From Streptomyces sp. T12 (GTDB lineage: Bacteria; Actinomycetota; Actinomycetes; Streptomycetales; Streptomycetaceae), in the NCBI RefSeq assembly GCF_028736035.1, contig NZ_CP117866.1:10209001-10273000 (forward strand): a stretch of DNA of 64,000 bases. Direction: 5' to 3'. The position numbers and the translations under genes were made by a program. Position 1 is the first letter of the stretch, and the number at the start of each line of letters is the position of its first letter. Shown here piece by piece: positions 15,816 through 24,502 of this stretch. Below the pieces are notes generated by a model. That model was given only the letters and a program-made list of their open reading frames with translations, searched no databases and was not told the DNA's origin.

Positions 15816-18272
15816 CTACTGGTCTGGATACTTCCCGGCGTAAGTAGGTAGTTGATTGAGGGAAGGGATACCTAGGAACGTAGGTGACTTCTTCCGTTGT
15901 TGCCTCACGTCAAGCTGGGCGATCTTCTCGTCGGCAGCAGCAAGGCTGGCAGAGAGGCCCTCGACTTCACCCAGCCACCCTTCCCTTTCGGCTTCGGCAA
16001 TTCTGTCGCGGAGATTATGACGGATCTCTTCGAGTCTTGACCTGTCGCTGGAGTCTACGATGAGTACGGGGCAGCGGACGCAAGCATGCTCATGCGCGCA
16101 ATCTGTTCCGTAAGCGCGCCCACATTCTCCGAGTGCCAGCTTTCTTCTCTCCCAATGCCCAAGAAACTCTTCCCATTCCTCCGAGGTGATCGCACGATAT
16201 TCCTCGGTAGGTCTGGTCTGGCGGCGCCGGGCAATAAAGGCGCGGTGCGCCTCGATGACGTCGGACGGGTAGATGGCGGCGTATCCCATCGTGGTGCTGA
16301 TGCTGTCGTGACCTGCGATCACTTGGGCAATGTGCGGAGGCAAGCCATTGAGGATGGCATCGGTGATGAAGATCCTCCGGAAGTCGTGCGGCTGGAAACG
16401 CAACGGCTCGCCGTCCTTGCCGACAAGGCCGGAGGCGTCGAGAGTGTCATTCAATGCTGTTCGGACGAAAGCGCCAGAGATAGGGCGCCGTTCTCCGCTG
16501 ACGGACCATTGATAGAGGACCGGCATGGGAGGATTCCATGTCCTCTCATGCATATCGTAGGTCGGGATAGCTGGAATCCGGCCGTCAGCCTGCCGAACGC
16601 GGGTGACGAGCGCACTGAGAACGTCAGCGAGTTCGGGGCTGATGAGGAGGAGGCGTTCCTTCTCTGTCTTGGAGGGGGCGATCTGCAGCAGTGGAACGAC
16701 TTCACTGGTGGTGGGAAGTATGTAACGGATGATGCTGTGGTGGCTGAGTTCCAGAAGCTCTTCGGCCCTGATGCCCGTGTGACGGAGGATTTCGATGGTT
16801 GCCCATGCGAAGAACGCCTGCTTCTCTTCTGCGCGGGGGTTTCGGCGGTTTCCGTGGGCGTCCCAGACATACCCCGGCCGCCCATCAGCCCGCCGGGAGG
16901 TCTGAGGCAAAGTGAAGGTCTCACCAAGAACGGTGACCGTGGTGCTCAAAGGCGCGGAGTCGACGGCATCGAGACGTGCCTTGGCCTCTTTGAGGCGGCG
17001 ATCAGCGACGCGAACGAGCAGTGGCAAGACCGGCAGACGCTCACGCGTGCGCCGGTCTGACCTGGACTTCTGTTCCTGTTCCATCTTCTTGGCGCCGCAG
17101 TCGCCTTCGCTGATCGGGCTCGGCGCGGCCCACGGGCCCCACTTTTCGGGCTCGTCGAGGGCCCATTCAGCGATGTCGAGATAGAAAGCCCTCACGTTCA
17201 TCTTCACGGCCGCCGCGCTGGCCCGTGGGGCGGTGATCTCAGATGTTGTGCCGTCCGGTTGGCGTCGGCGGATGGTCTTTACGGCGATGCGGGTCTTCCA
17301 CGCCTCGCTCAACTCCCTCGGCAGCCGGAGGCTGTCGATGCCCGGGTGGTGGCGTTCCAGGTCGGCCCAGAACAGGCCCACCAAGTGGTTGGCCAGGACC
17401 CTCAGGCTCGTGTAGTCGAGTGCGGCTTGGCGTTCGGTGAGGTAGCTGACGAGCAGATCGCGGACCGGCTTGCAGCGCAAGGGGAAGCGGTCAACGAGAC
17501 CTGCGGGAGCGACCTGTCCGCTCCGGGCCGGGAGGTTCTGCAGCGTGGCTGGGGCATCTGGAGGGAACTGGCCACGGTTGCGGAGCCAGGTGTACGCGCG
17601 CAGGACAGGACCATTCTGGGCGTTTTGGTTTGCTTTTATCTGCAGGAGTGTGAGCAGGTCGCCCACCACGATGTCATCGACGCCGCCGCCTTGAGCCGCG
17701 ACGATCAAGGCGATGACTTTCAGGGCCTCGGAGGCGGGGGAGGTAACCAACTCACCCGCGGGGATCTGAGCCGACAGGCGTGCGAAGCCGTCAGGATCAC
17801 GTGCCCCAGCGATGGCGGGGCGAAGCTGGCGCGAAGAGTTGGGGGAAAGCCACTGCAGTCTGGGCCGGATGACGTCCGCGCTGATCAGTGCCAACATGCC
17901 GGAGGGAGTGGCATCTTGGCGAGGCTTCCTCCCCTCGCTGCGGCACCAGGCCATGAGGGCGTCGCCCCAGCCGGCGTAGGCGTCGGCGGCGGGGCTGGCT
18001 TCCCAGCGCTGCTGCCATGTGTCTCCGGGAAAGGTCTCCAACCAGCCCAGCAGCATCCGGGCGCCGCCCATCCGCACGGACTGGGCGCTGTCTGTCGTAG
18101 CCCTGAAGGGCGGCTGCTGAAGTCGGTCGAGAACGGAATCTCGGGATAGCTGGGTTGCCAGCCATGACGTTGCTCGGGGGCGCGGCGGGAAGGCTCGGAG
18201 CAGGGCCGCGGCCTCTTTCCCCCGCAGGTTGGTTGCCGGCTGGGCAGCTGGTGCGACCAGGAGGTCCGTCAT
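15816..18272 (-). CDS. Large tyrosine recombinase (TnpB-like) of the 15-kb element
   Basis: An 818-residue protein from ATG 18272, which overlaps the upstream recombinase stop by 4 bp (ATGA), so the two are translationally coupled. The N-terminal about 500 residues are divergent. The C-terminal catalytic domain has TGIRAEELLELSHH (first Arg), HDFRRIFITDAILNG (HxxR) and GHDSISTTMGYAAIYP (His and Tyr). A cysteine/histidine cluster follows (CGRAYGTDCAHEHACVRC), possibly a zinc site. Large recombinases paired with a smaller upstream partner are the hallmark of Tn554-type elements. The gene lies at the right end of the element. No accessory tnpC-like gene follows. Confidence 0.85.
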   Translation of the reverse strand: MTDLLVAPAAQPATNLRGKEAAALLRAFPPRPRATSWLATQLSRDSVLDRLQQPPFRATTDSAQSVRMGGARMLLGWLETFPGDTWQQRWEASPAADAYAGWGDALMAWCRSEGRKPRQDATPSGMLALISADVIRPRLQWLSPNSSRQLRPAIAGARDPDGFARLSAQIPAGELVTSPASEALKVIALIVAAQGGGVDDIVVGDLLTLLQIKANQNAQNGPVLRAYTWLRNRGQFPPDAPATLQNLPARSGQVAPAGLVDRFPLRCKPVRDLLVSYLTERQAALDYTSLRVLANHLVGLFWADLERHHPGIDSLRLPRELSEAWKTRIAVKTIRRRQPDGTTSEITAPRASAAAVKMNVRAFYLDIAEWALDEPEKWGPWAAPSPISEGDCGAKKMEQEQKSRSDRRTRERLPVLPLLVRVADRRLKEAKARLDAVDSAPLSTTVTVLGETFTLPQTSRRADGRPGYVWDAHGNRRNPRAEEKQAFFAWATIEILRHTGIRAEELLELSHHSIIRYILPTTSEVVPLLQIAPSKTEKERLLLISPELADVLSALVTRVRQADGRIPAIPTYDMHERTWNPPMPVLYQWSVSGERRPISGAFVRTALNDTLDASGLVGKDGEPLRFQPHDFRRIFITDAILNGLPPHIAQVIAGHDSISTTMGYAAIYPSDVIEAHRAFIARRRQTRPTEEYRAITSEEWEEFLGHWERRKLALGECGRAYGTDCAHEHACVRCPVLIVDSSDRSRLEEIRHNLRDRIAEAEREGWLGEVEGLSASLAAADEKIAQLDVRQQRKKSPTFLGIPSLNQLPTYAGKYPDQ

Positions 18273-19564
18273 CGGAGCGGGCCTCCGAACAGCACGTTGA
18301 GGGAGTCGGTGCTGTAGGCCGGCGAGGGCAGGGCCGGTGGCGGGTTGTGGCGCCGTTGCTGCTGCCGAGCGTGGTGGGCCAGACCTGCCGCGATGACGTC
18401 GTCCCGGGTAGGGCGGTTGTAGATGTCCAAGGTCGACAGGTGTTTGTGGCCGAGGATGTGCTGGACGTAGGCCGGGGGCATCCCCGGGTCGTCGAGCATC
18501 AAGAAGGTCGCGGTGTGCCGCAGGTCGTGAAGGGTCCAGTTGGCGCCCAGGATCTGGTTGGCGCGGTTGAACATGGCACGGGCCGCGTCGTAGTTCAGCG
18601 GTCGCCACGGACGACGCAGAGTCCACCAGAGTGGCTGCTTGCGACCGCGGGGAACTCCCTTGCGCCAGGCTTCTTCCTGGTAGAGCCGTAACCAGACGAA
18701 CGCGTCGGGTGTGGCGGGCAGTTCCTGGTACTCACGGGTGCCCTTTCGGATCACCCCAACGGTCTGCTGGCCGACGACCGCGTCGCTCTGGGATGCGGTG
18801 AGCAGTTCTTCGGCACGGGCCCCGGTCGCGACCCAGAAGGCGAGAAGAGCCCGATCGCGGTGCGAGCGCAGGCCGGCAAAGACCTCGGTGTACTTGTCAT
18901 CGGGAACCCGGCGCGGAACCAGCTGCGGGACAGTGGGCCGGTAGAGACCGGTGCGCTGACGCTGATGATCGCGCTCCGGGTTGTGATGGGACTGAGCACG
19001 CCCGGAGCGGCGACTGCGGACCAAGGGGAACGGATTGACCAGCAGGGAACCGGTGTTGAGCTCCAGGTGAAAGTCGTAGAACGTACGCAGGACCGTCTCG
19101 CAGTGGGCCCGCGTGCTGGCCGCGTATTTCGCGCCGACCGTCGGCTTCCCCGTTACCGGGTTCGGAGTTCCAGGTGCTGGACTGCCGTTCCTACGCTGGA
19201 GAGAAGATGACTCGGCAGGGTCCATACCGCGGTGGCGCCAGTGGGAGCGTACGGGTTTGTCCGCCAATTGCATCCACAGCGTGAAGTCTCGGGCGTCTCC
19301 ACGAACGGCGCGATCCCAGACGAATCCCTGTGCCCACAAGAACCGCCACCACCTCAACAGGTCCATCCCGTACGAGCGAACCGTCAGCGGAGAGCTGTCG
19401 GCTGCCATCAGGTCCTTGAAATACACCGCCACCGGCTCCACCGGGGCTCCGTTCGCATCCACCATCCGGTACGGCTCCCAGGGGTCCTCGGTCTTGAGTA
19501 ACTGACCGAGCTCGGGCAGGACAAAGTTCTTCAAATCCCTTTCGGGATCACTCCGCTGGCGCAT
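18269..19564 (-). CDS. Tyrosine recombinase (TnpA-like) of the 15-kb element
   Basis: A 431-residue site-specific recombinase. The SAM-like core-binding region (SPLTVRSYGMDLLRWWRFLW) is at residues 55-110. Catalytic-domain residues appear as ATGARAEELLTASQ (Arg), HDLRHTATFLM (HxxR) and ILGHKHLSTLDIYNRPTRDD (His, Tyr). It is the first gene of the coupled pair and starts only 55 bp from the element's right boundary, so its promoter must sit in or across the terminal sequence. This arrangement lets insertion place host promoters upstream. Confidence in class is high; the exact family is inferred from the pair organisation. Confidence 0.88.
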   Translation of the reverse strand: MRQRSDPERDLKNFVLPELGQLLKTEDPWEPYRMVDANGAPVEPVAVYFKDLMAADSSPLTVRSYGMDLLRWWRFLWAQGFVWDRAVRGDARDFTLWMQLADKPVRSHWRHRGMDPAESSSLQRRNGSPAPGTPNPVTGKPTVGAKYAASTRAHCETVLRTFYDFHLELNTGSLLVNPFPLVRSRRSGRAQSHHNPERDHQRQRTGLYRPTVPQLVPRRVPDDKYTEVFAGLRSHRDRALLAFWVATGARAEELLTASQSDAVVGQQTVGVIRKGTREYQELPATPDAFVWLRLYQEEAWRKGVPRGRKQPLWWTLRRPWRPLNYDAARAMFNRANQILGANWTLHDLRHTATFLMLDDPGMPPAYVQHILGHKHLSTLDIYNRPTRDDVIAAGLAHHARQQQRRHNPPPALPSPAYSTDSLNVLFGGPLR

Positions 19565-19609
19565 GGCGGGAAGCTAGCAGAACCGCATCTGACCTGCACA
19601 AATAGAGAA

Positions 19610-19619
19610 GTTAGTTCGG
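19610..19619 (-). repeat. Right terminal inverted motif of the element
   Basis: GTTAGTTCGG on the plus strand, complement CCGAACTAAC, directly abuts the break in the methyltransferase gene and matches the left-end motif at 4190-4199 in 9 of 10 positions. Confidence 0.45.
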
Positions 19620-20183
19620 TCAACACACCCACATGTGCACCAGGTGCTCCTGCCTGGTGCCGGGCAGCCGCAGCACCTCGGCGCGGGCGGCCACCTCGGT
19701 CATGGGCCCGACGCCGTGGGAGTTGGTGTGCAGCGCGGTGAACAGGAAGCGCCCGCCGGGCCTAAGCCCGTTGGCCAGCGCGGGCAGGAGCCGGCGCGGG
19801 TCCATGAAGGGCACGCCGCTGACCGAGTAGATCAGGTCGTACGGATCGGCATTGCGCAGGTGAGTCACGGCGTCGGCGCACACCAGGTGGAGGCCGGGGT
19901 TATCGGGGTAGCGGGCGGCGGCGCGCTGGTGCTGGGTGGGGGAGGCATCCACGGCGGTGACCTTCGCGCCCAGGGCGGCCATGCGGGCAGCGTGCCGCCC
20001 GAGCCCGCTGCCCAGGTCGAGCACGCGCAGCCCCTTCACATCGCCGAATACCTCGATGCCGGGGCCGACTTCCGGAATGTCCCAGGCCCACGTGTCCAGC
20101 TCGGGCAGCTCGATACCCCTGGCGAGCTGGTGGGCACCGTACGCGGTCCAGATACCTGTGTTCTTTGACTCGAAGCCCAGCAT
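19620..20183 (-). pseudogene. N-terminal half of the split methyltransferase/NUDIX gene
   Basis: A 187-residue frame from ATG 20183 (GGAG ribosome site). A class I SAM methyltransferase is clear: RVLDLGSGLGRHAARMAALG (SAM-binding motif I), VTAVDASPTQ (motif II), DLIYSVSGVPFMDPRRLLPA and LRPGGRFLFTALH. It stops abruptly after EHLVHMWVC, where the family normally continues with its last helix and strand. That missing piece, VLAPHLWEDLLVEHGL, begins the fragment at 3840-4223. The insertion boundary is at the stop codon. It is 25 bp downstream of another methyltransferase gene and was the last gene of the operon starting at 24127. The truncated protein may be made but is probably inactive. Confidence 0.8.
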
Positions 20184-20208
20184 CGGTTGCTCCAGCAGTA
20201 GGGGGTGG

Positions 20209-20799
20209 TCAGGGACGTAGGGCGTAGCAGCGCAGGACGTCGAGGTCGGCGGTGCGGACGACGGACCATCCGGCCGTGAGCGTCTCGGCTTCCGCGGGGG
20301 TGATGCAGAGCCCCAGGAGGGCCGGATCGGTGGTCGTGCGGCGCCCGGTGATCTCTGTGACGACCCAGAACGTCCCGCCGGGCGCCAAGAGCCAGCGGAC
20401 GCGGTCGAGGAAGGTGGGCTTGTCCTCCATCCACCGGTAGACCAGGCGGCAGGTGATGACCGAGAACGCCGACTCCGGCAGGGCGGTGAGGTCGTCGGAG
20501 GTGATGTCGAGGCACAGCCAAGCTGGCCCCGGACCGGTGCCGGTGTCCTGGGCGGCGGCGAGCGCGACGGCGCTGGCAGAGCAGTCGACGCCGGTCGTGC
20601 GGTACCCGAGATCGTGATGGAGGTGCCGGGCCAGGGCGCCGTCGCCGCTGCCGATGTTGAGCGCAGGGCGGGCGTGGCCGGGGCCTAGGTACTCGTCCAT
20701 CAGCCGCCGCTCGGCGTCGTCCAGCTGCCGGTACCGGCGGCCCTGGGCCCAAAGCGGCTCCCAGTAGGCAGCGCTCGCGGTGGACGCGGGGGTGGTCAT
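20209..20799 (-). CDS. Class I SAM-dependent methyltransferase
   Basis: A 196-residue protein from ATG 20799 whose start overlaps the MFS stop by 4 bp. ALNIGSGDGALARHLHHDLG is the SAM motif, TTGVDCSASAVALA the ribose-binding acidic strand, and VRWLLAPGGTFWVVTEITG the post-motif. The C-terminus is WSVVRTADLDVLRCYALRP. The substrate is unknown. The downstream pseudogene encodes another methyltransferase, so the operon would have supplied two methylations plus export. A second, broken copy of its last about 65 residues lies at 38151-38349. Confidence 0.85.
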   Translation of the reverse strand: MTTPASTASAAYWEPLWAQGRRYRQLDDAERRLMDEYLGPGHARPALNIGSGDGALARHLHHDLGYRTTGVDCSASAVALAAAQDTGTGPGPAWLCLDITSDDLTALPESAFSVITCRLVYRWMEDKPTFLDRVRWLLAPGGTFWVVTEITGRRTTTDPALLGLCITPAEAETLTAGWSVVRTADLDVLRCYALRP

Positions 20800-22121
20800 G
20801 ATGCTCCTTCACGGGCAGGCGGCACGGCCGCGGAGTCGGGCGGGGCGGGCATCTCCCGCAGGGCTCGGACGGGAGAGGCCAGCAGCAGGACCACGGGCAC
20901 GACCTGGAACAGGGCGCCGACGACGAGGACAGCCCTTACGTCGAGGAGCAGTGCCAGGCCGCCGGCGGTCGCGGCGGCCAGGGGGCGGCTCCCGGCGGTC
21001 ACCGTGGTGCTGGCCGCCTGCATCCGGCCCTGGAAGCGCGGGTCGCACATAATCTGGCGGAGCGATCTCTGGCTGGTCCCGGACGCCGTCGCCCAGAACA
21101 GCTGAACGGCGAGCGTCACGGCCAGAGCGATCTGCCAGCCGCGGCCGGGATCAGCGAGGAACAGCGGCACCTGGGCGAGTGGGCTCACCGCGAACCCAGT
21201 GATGATCGTCGGGCCGACGCCGATCCGGGCCGAGATCCGCGGCGCGAACAGCGCGCCGGCCAGGCTCCCCGCGCCACCGACGCCCATGATCACACCGAAC
21301 GCGGTCGGTGAGGCGCCGAGCGTCGTCAGCAGGTAGTACGCCCAAAAGGTATTCATGATCGCCAGCCCGAAGGACAGCGTGGACAGGGCAGCGATCACCG
21401 TGCGGATCGTGGGCTGCCCGATCACGTACCGCACGCCCTCGGCCATATCCCGCCCGAGGCTGTGACGCTTCCTGGACGGGTGAGCGAGTGGTCCGGGCGT
21501 GCGGATGCGCCAGACGAGTACGGCGGAGACCAGGAAGGAGGCGACGTCGGCGAGGACCGACCGCGCCGCGCCGACGGCGCCGACAAGCGCGGCGCCCGCG
21601 TTACTGCCAGCGCTGGAGGCCACCGACGATGCCGCGCCGAGCTTCGCGTTGGCGTCGTGCAGGAGGTGCGGGGCGACGATGCCCGGCAGGAGACTGATGG
21701 CCGCGGCGTCGTGCTGCACCTTGGCCGCGCCGAGCACGAGCGCCACCACGTACAGCTGGCCGATGGTGAGTACGCCGGCCAAGGCGGCTGCTGGGATCGT
21801 GGCGAGAGCCGCAGCCGCCGCCAGGTCCGAGACGATGAGCTGGGGGCGCTTCGCGTACCGGTCCGCCAGCGCGCCAGCCCACAGCGCAAGCGTGCTCGGC
21901 AGCTGACCGAGAAAGGCCAGCAGGGCCACCTGCCCGGGAGTGGCGTGGAGTTCCAGGACCGCCAGCGCGGGCAGGGCGATGGTGCTCACCGCCGATCCGG
22001 ACAGGCTCGCGGCCTCGCTTCCGAGCAGGAACCTGAACGCCGGGGTCCCCCACGAGGTCTGCGGTTTCCGGGTAGAGACCGCGAGCGGTTTCGGTCCCCT
22101 CACGCCGCACACCTCGCACAC
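20796..22121 (-). CDS. MFS transporter
   Basis: A 441-residue membrane protein with about 12 hydrophobic segments. The loop 2-3 motif is GALADRYAKRPQLIVSDLAA, and ASSVASSAGSNAGAALVG is a central segment. The architecture is that of MFS drug or metabolite exporters of the MFS_3/EntS type. The start is tentatively GTG 22121; other GTG codons at 22112 and 22103 are possible, since the first about 20 residues are soluble. It is coupled to the downstream methyltransferase by ATGA and follows the ABC exporter gene by 116 bp. Probable role: efflux of the compound handled by this operon. Confidence 0.85.
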   Translation of the reverse strand: MCEVCGVRGPKPLAVSTRKPQTSWGTPAFRFLLGSEAASLSGSAVSTIALPALAVLELHATPGQVALLAFLGQLPSTLALWAGALADRYAKRPQLIVSDLAAAAALATIPAAALAGVLTIGQLYVVALVLGAAKVQHDAAAISLLPGIVAPHLLHDANAKLGAASSVASSAGSNAGAALVGAVGAARSVLADVASFLVSAVLVWRIRTPGPLAHPSRKRHSLGRDMAEGVRYVIGQPTIRTVIAALSTLSFGLAIMNTFWAYYLLTTLGASPTAFGVIMGVGGAGSLAGALFAPRISARIGVGPTIITGFAVSPLAQVPLFLADPGRGWQIALAVTLAVQLFWATASGTSQRSLRQIMCDPRFQGRMQAASTTVTAGSRPLAAATAGGLALLLDVRAVLVVGALFQVVPVVLLLASPVRALREMPAPPDSAAVPPAREGAS

Positions 22122-22237
22122 GGTCGCGAGGAGGACGTGGGCCGGGGCACGCGGCCGGGGCCCGCGGTCCGAGAAGAGGACACGGTGACTCCTTGTGCTG
22201 CGGGTCCCGCTGCGCGAGCCGCGGGACGGGGCGGCTG

Positions 22238-24127
22238 TCAGCGGTCTTGGGAGAGTTCCAGGAGCTCGGCGAAAATTCCGCCCGCATGGACGAGGTCGTC
22301 GTATCGGCCCTGTTCGGTGATCCGGCCGTGCTCCATCACGACGATGTGGTCCGCGATCTTCGTGTTCTCCAGGCGGTGGGTGACCACGATCGTGATGCGG
22401 TCGGCCGCGATGGCCTTGACCTGCTCGAAGATCTGGTGCTCGCCGCGCGGGTCCATCTGAGAGGTGGGCTCGTCAAGGATCAGCAGCCCCGGGCGGCGGT
22501 ATAGGGCCCTGGAGCAGGCGACGCGCTGCCACTGGCCGCCGGACAGCTCCGAGCCGCCGAAGACCTCGCGGGACAGGAGAGTGTCCAGGCCCGCGGGGAG
22601 GTCTTCGACGGCTTCGCGCATGCCGACTGCGTCGATGGCCTCCCACACCGGGGTGTCGTCGTGGGTGCGGGGCTGGCCGAGGGTGACGTTCTCGCGGACC
22701 CTCAGCGGCCACTGGGCGAAGATCTGCGGCACCAGACCCGTGTTCGCCCACACGGTGGACGGGTCGGCGTCGGCCAGGTCGATGCCGTTCCAGGTGACCT
22801 TGCCCTTGTCGGGCAGGTAGATCCCGGTCAGCAGCCGGGTGAGCGTGGACTTCCCCGAGCCGTTCGCTCCGACAATCGCGAGGATCTGGCCGCGCTCCAG
22901 GGAGAGGGAGACACCGTCCACGGCAGGCTTGTCCTTGCCGGGGTACTGGTAGACGACCTCCTTGAGCCGGATCTCCTCGACCGGCGCGGCGAGCTTGCTG
23001 GAGCCGCGCTTGGGCGCGCGGGCGGCGGCGTCGTCGAGGAATGACTGCATGTCGCCCAGGTAAAGGCTGGTATGGAAGACCGCTGCGCCGTTGATGACGA
23101 CCTGGGAGAGCGCGGCGAGCGTGGTCTGGACGGCGATAACGGCCGTTGCGGCGACCGCGAGTGCGATCCGGCCGGACATCGCCAGCCACGCCAGGGCTCC
23201 CCAGGTCGCGACGAGAAAGACACCGCCGGCCAGCGCGGACAGCAGTGCGATCCGCAGGGTCCGCGGCGCGGCGGCCAGGGTGCGCCGATCACACCGGTCG
23301 GACAGGGCCCGATACCAGTAGACGAGGTAGTCGGTCATCGAGTTGGCGCGGACCTCGTCGCCGTACTTCGGCGTGGTCGCCCACCAGCGCATCATGCCGC
23401 GCACGTTGCGGTCGGCGACGTTGGCGTAGTGGATCTCGTAGTCGACCCGGGCGGTCAGGACCGCGCCGACACCGGCCGGCAGCACGGCCAGCAGGAGCAG
23501 CGGCAGCATCAGCGGGTTCAGCACCGAAAGCACGCCGCCGGCGGTGACCATGCGGATCAGCGCGGATAGAAAACGCTGGGCGTCGGTGACCATCACGTGG
23601 GTGCGCATCACACCCATTTCGGCCGCCTCGTGCCGGTCCGAGAACCCCTCCTCCGCGTACGCCGCGGCCTCGACCCGGCACACCGCCTCGACCAGTGCAC
23701 TGTCCGTCTCCGTCGTCAGCCGTGGGGTGATCCGCCGCTCGGCGTACGTGGCCATCGCTCCCGCGGCGCGGCCCAGCGCGGCGGCGACCGCCACTACCAG
23801 CAGCGCCGGCAGGGCCCCGCGCAGCCGGTCGGCGGCGGAGCCGTCCCCGAGGACGGGCTCCATGGCGCGGGCGGTGGCGGCCAGCAACACGGCGGCCGAG
23901 ATGCCCGTTACTGCCTGGCAGCCCAGAAGGAGCTGCACCGCCTGCCGGTCAGTCCGCCACGACAGCCGGGCGATCCGGCCCAGGACGGCCGGGATCTGCG
24001 CGCACATCCTTCGGAAGGAGACCTCGGCGAGAGGATTGACGGAGTACTGGCCGCTGTAGGTGATCTCCGCCGGCGGTGGCGGAGGTGGTGCGGTGGCCTG
24101 TTGTTCGTTCGTGGCGGCCGAGGTCAA
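22238..24127 (-). CDS. ABC exporter half-transporter (TMD-NBD fusion)
   Basis: About 629 residues from TTG 24127 with GGGGGA six bases upstream; the longer upstream frame is unlikely to be coding. A proline-rich N-terminus is followed by six membrane helices (residues about 60-330). The nucleotide-binding domain has VGANGSGKSTLTRLLTG (Walker A), VPQIFAQWPLRVRENVTLGQ (Q-loop), LSGGQWQRVACSRAL (signature), LLILDEPTSQMDPRG (Walker B/D-loop) and VTHRLENTKIADHI (H-loop). All ATPase motifs are intact. Such homodimeric exporters often carry peptides or lipids. First gene of the operon with MFS and methyltransferase genes. Confidence 0.88.
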   Translation of the reverse strand: MTSAATNEQQATAPPPPPPAEITYSGQYSVNPLAEVSFRRMCAQIPAVLGRIARLSWRTDRQAVQLLLGCQAVTGISAAVLLAATARAMEPVLGDGSAADRLRGALPALLVVAVAAALGRAAGAMATYAERRITPRLTTETDSALVEAVCRVEAAAYAEEGFSDRHEAAEMGVMRTHVMVTDAQRFLSALIRMVTAGGVLSVLNPLMLPLLLLAVLPAGVGAVLTARVDYEIHYANVADRNVRGMMRWWATTPKYGDEVRANSMTDYLVYWYRALSDRCDRRTLAAAPRTLRIALLSALAGGVFLVATWGALAWLAMSGRIALAVAATAVIAVQTTLAALSQVVINGAAVFHTSLYLGDMQSFLDDAAARAPKRGSSKLAAPVEEIRLKEVVYQYPGKDKPAVDGVSLSLERGQILAIVGANGSGKSTLTRLLTGIYLPDKGKVTWNGIDLADADPSTVWANTGLVPQIFAQWPLRVRENVTLGQPRTHDDTPVWEAIDAVGMREAVEDLPAGLDTLLSREVFGGSELSGGQWQRVACSRALYRRPGLLILDEPTSQMDPRGEHQIFEQVKAIAADRITIVVTHRLENTKIADHIVVMEHGRITEQGRYDDLVHAGGIFAELLELSQDR

Positions 24128-24502
24128 CGTTGGTCCCCCTTGACAGTCGTCCGGCGAGGTCGTGAGGCTCAACGACCCGGCCGCGATATCGAACACGTGT
24201 GTTTCGGTCGGTCTTGGAATCCCGGAATAGAGCGCATGGTGGAGCGTGGAGGATGCATCGACCCGCCTCCTGCAACAGGAGTGCGAGGATCGGGCGTTGG
24301 CCGAAACGCCGAGGGTGGGCCGTGTGGTACGCATCCCGGCCGGGTCGTCGTGGCAACACGGGACAAGATCGGTTCAATGTCGGGATCGGCGCCGACGCCT
24401 GGACACCACGGCGGCGGGTCTACAGATCGCCTACCTGCTTGCCTGGCACGGAGATCCGGTGTGCGCACGTTCAGAGCTGCGTCGGCCATAGGGGTCATGA
24501 AG
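24128..24502. promoter_or_regulatory. Gene-free stretch upstream of the ABC exporter
   Basis: 375 bp without a supported gene between the ABC exporter start and the stop of the phosphotransferase gene. It must hold the promoter of the exporter operon. I recognise no operator or riboswitch in it. Confidence 0.4.

Larger units (their letters stand above)
4186..19622. mobile_element. 15.4-kb inserted element with a Tn554-like recombinase pair
   Basis: The unit is defined by the split methyltransferase/NUDIX gene on either side. Its right end carries two overlapping tyrosine recombinase genes reading inward. Cargo comprises a Tat flavoprotein, four beta-propeller proteins, a UDP-GlcNAc 2-epimerase-like protein, a small membrane protein and a membrane glycosyltransferase. 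Both ends show the short inverted sequence CCGAACTAGC (4190-4199) and CCGAACTAAC (complement of 19610-19619) within a few bases of the host gene break. Exact crossover points are uncertain by several bases. The Tn554 comparison rests on the tandem small/large recombinase layout; I see no tnpC. Confidence 0.65.
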
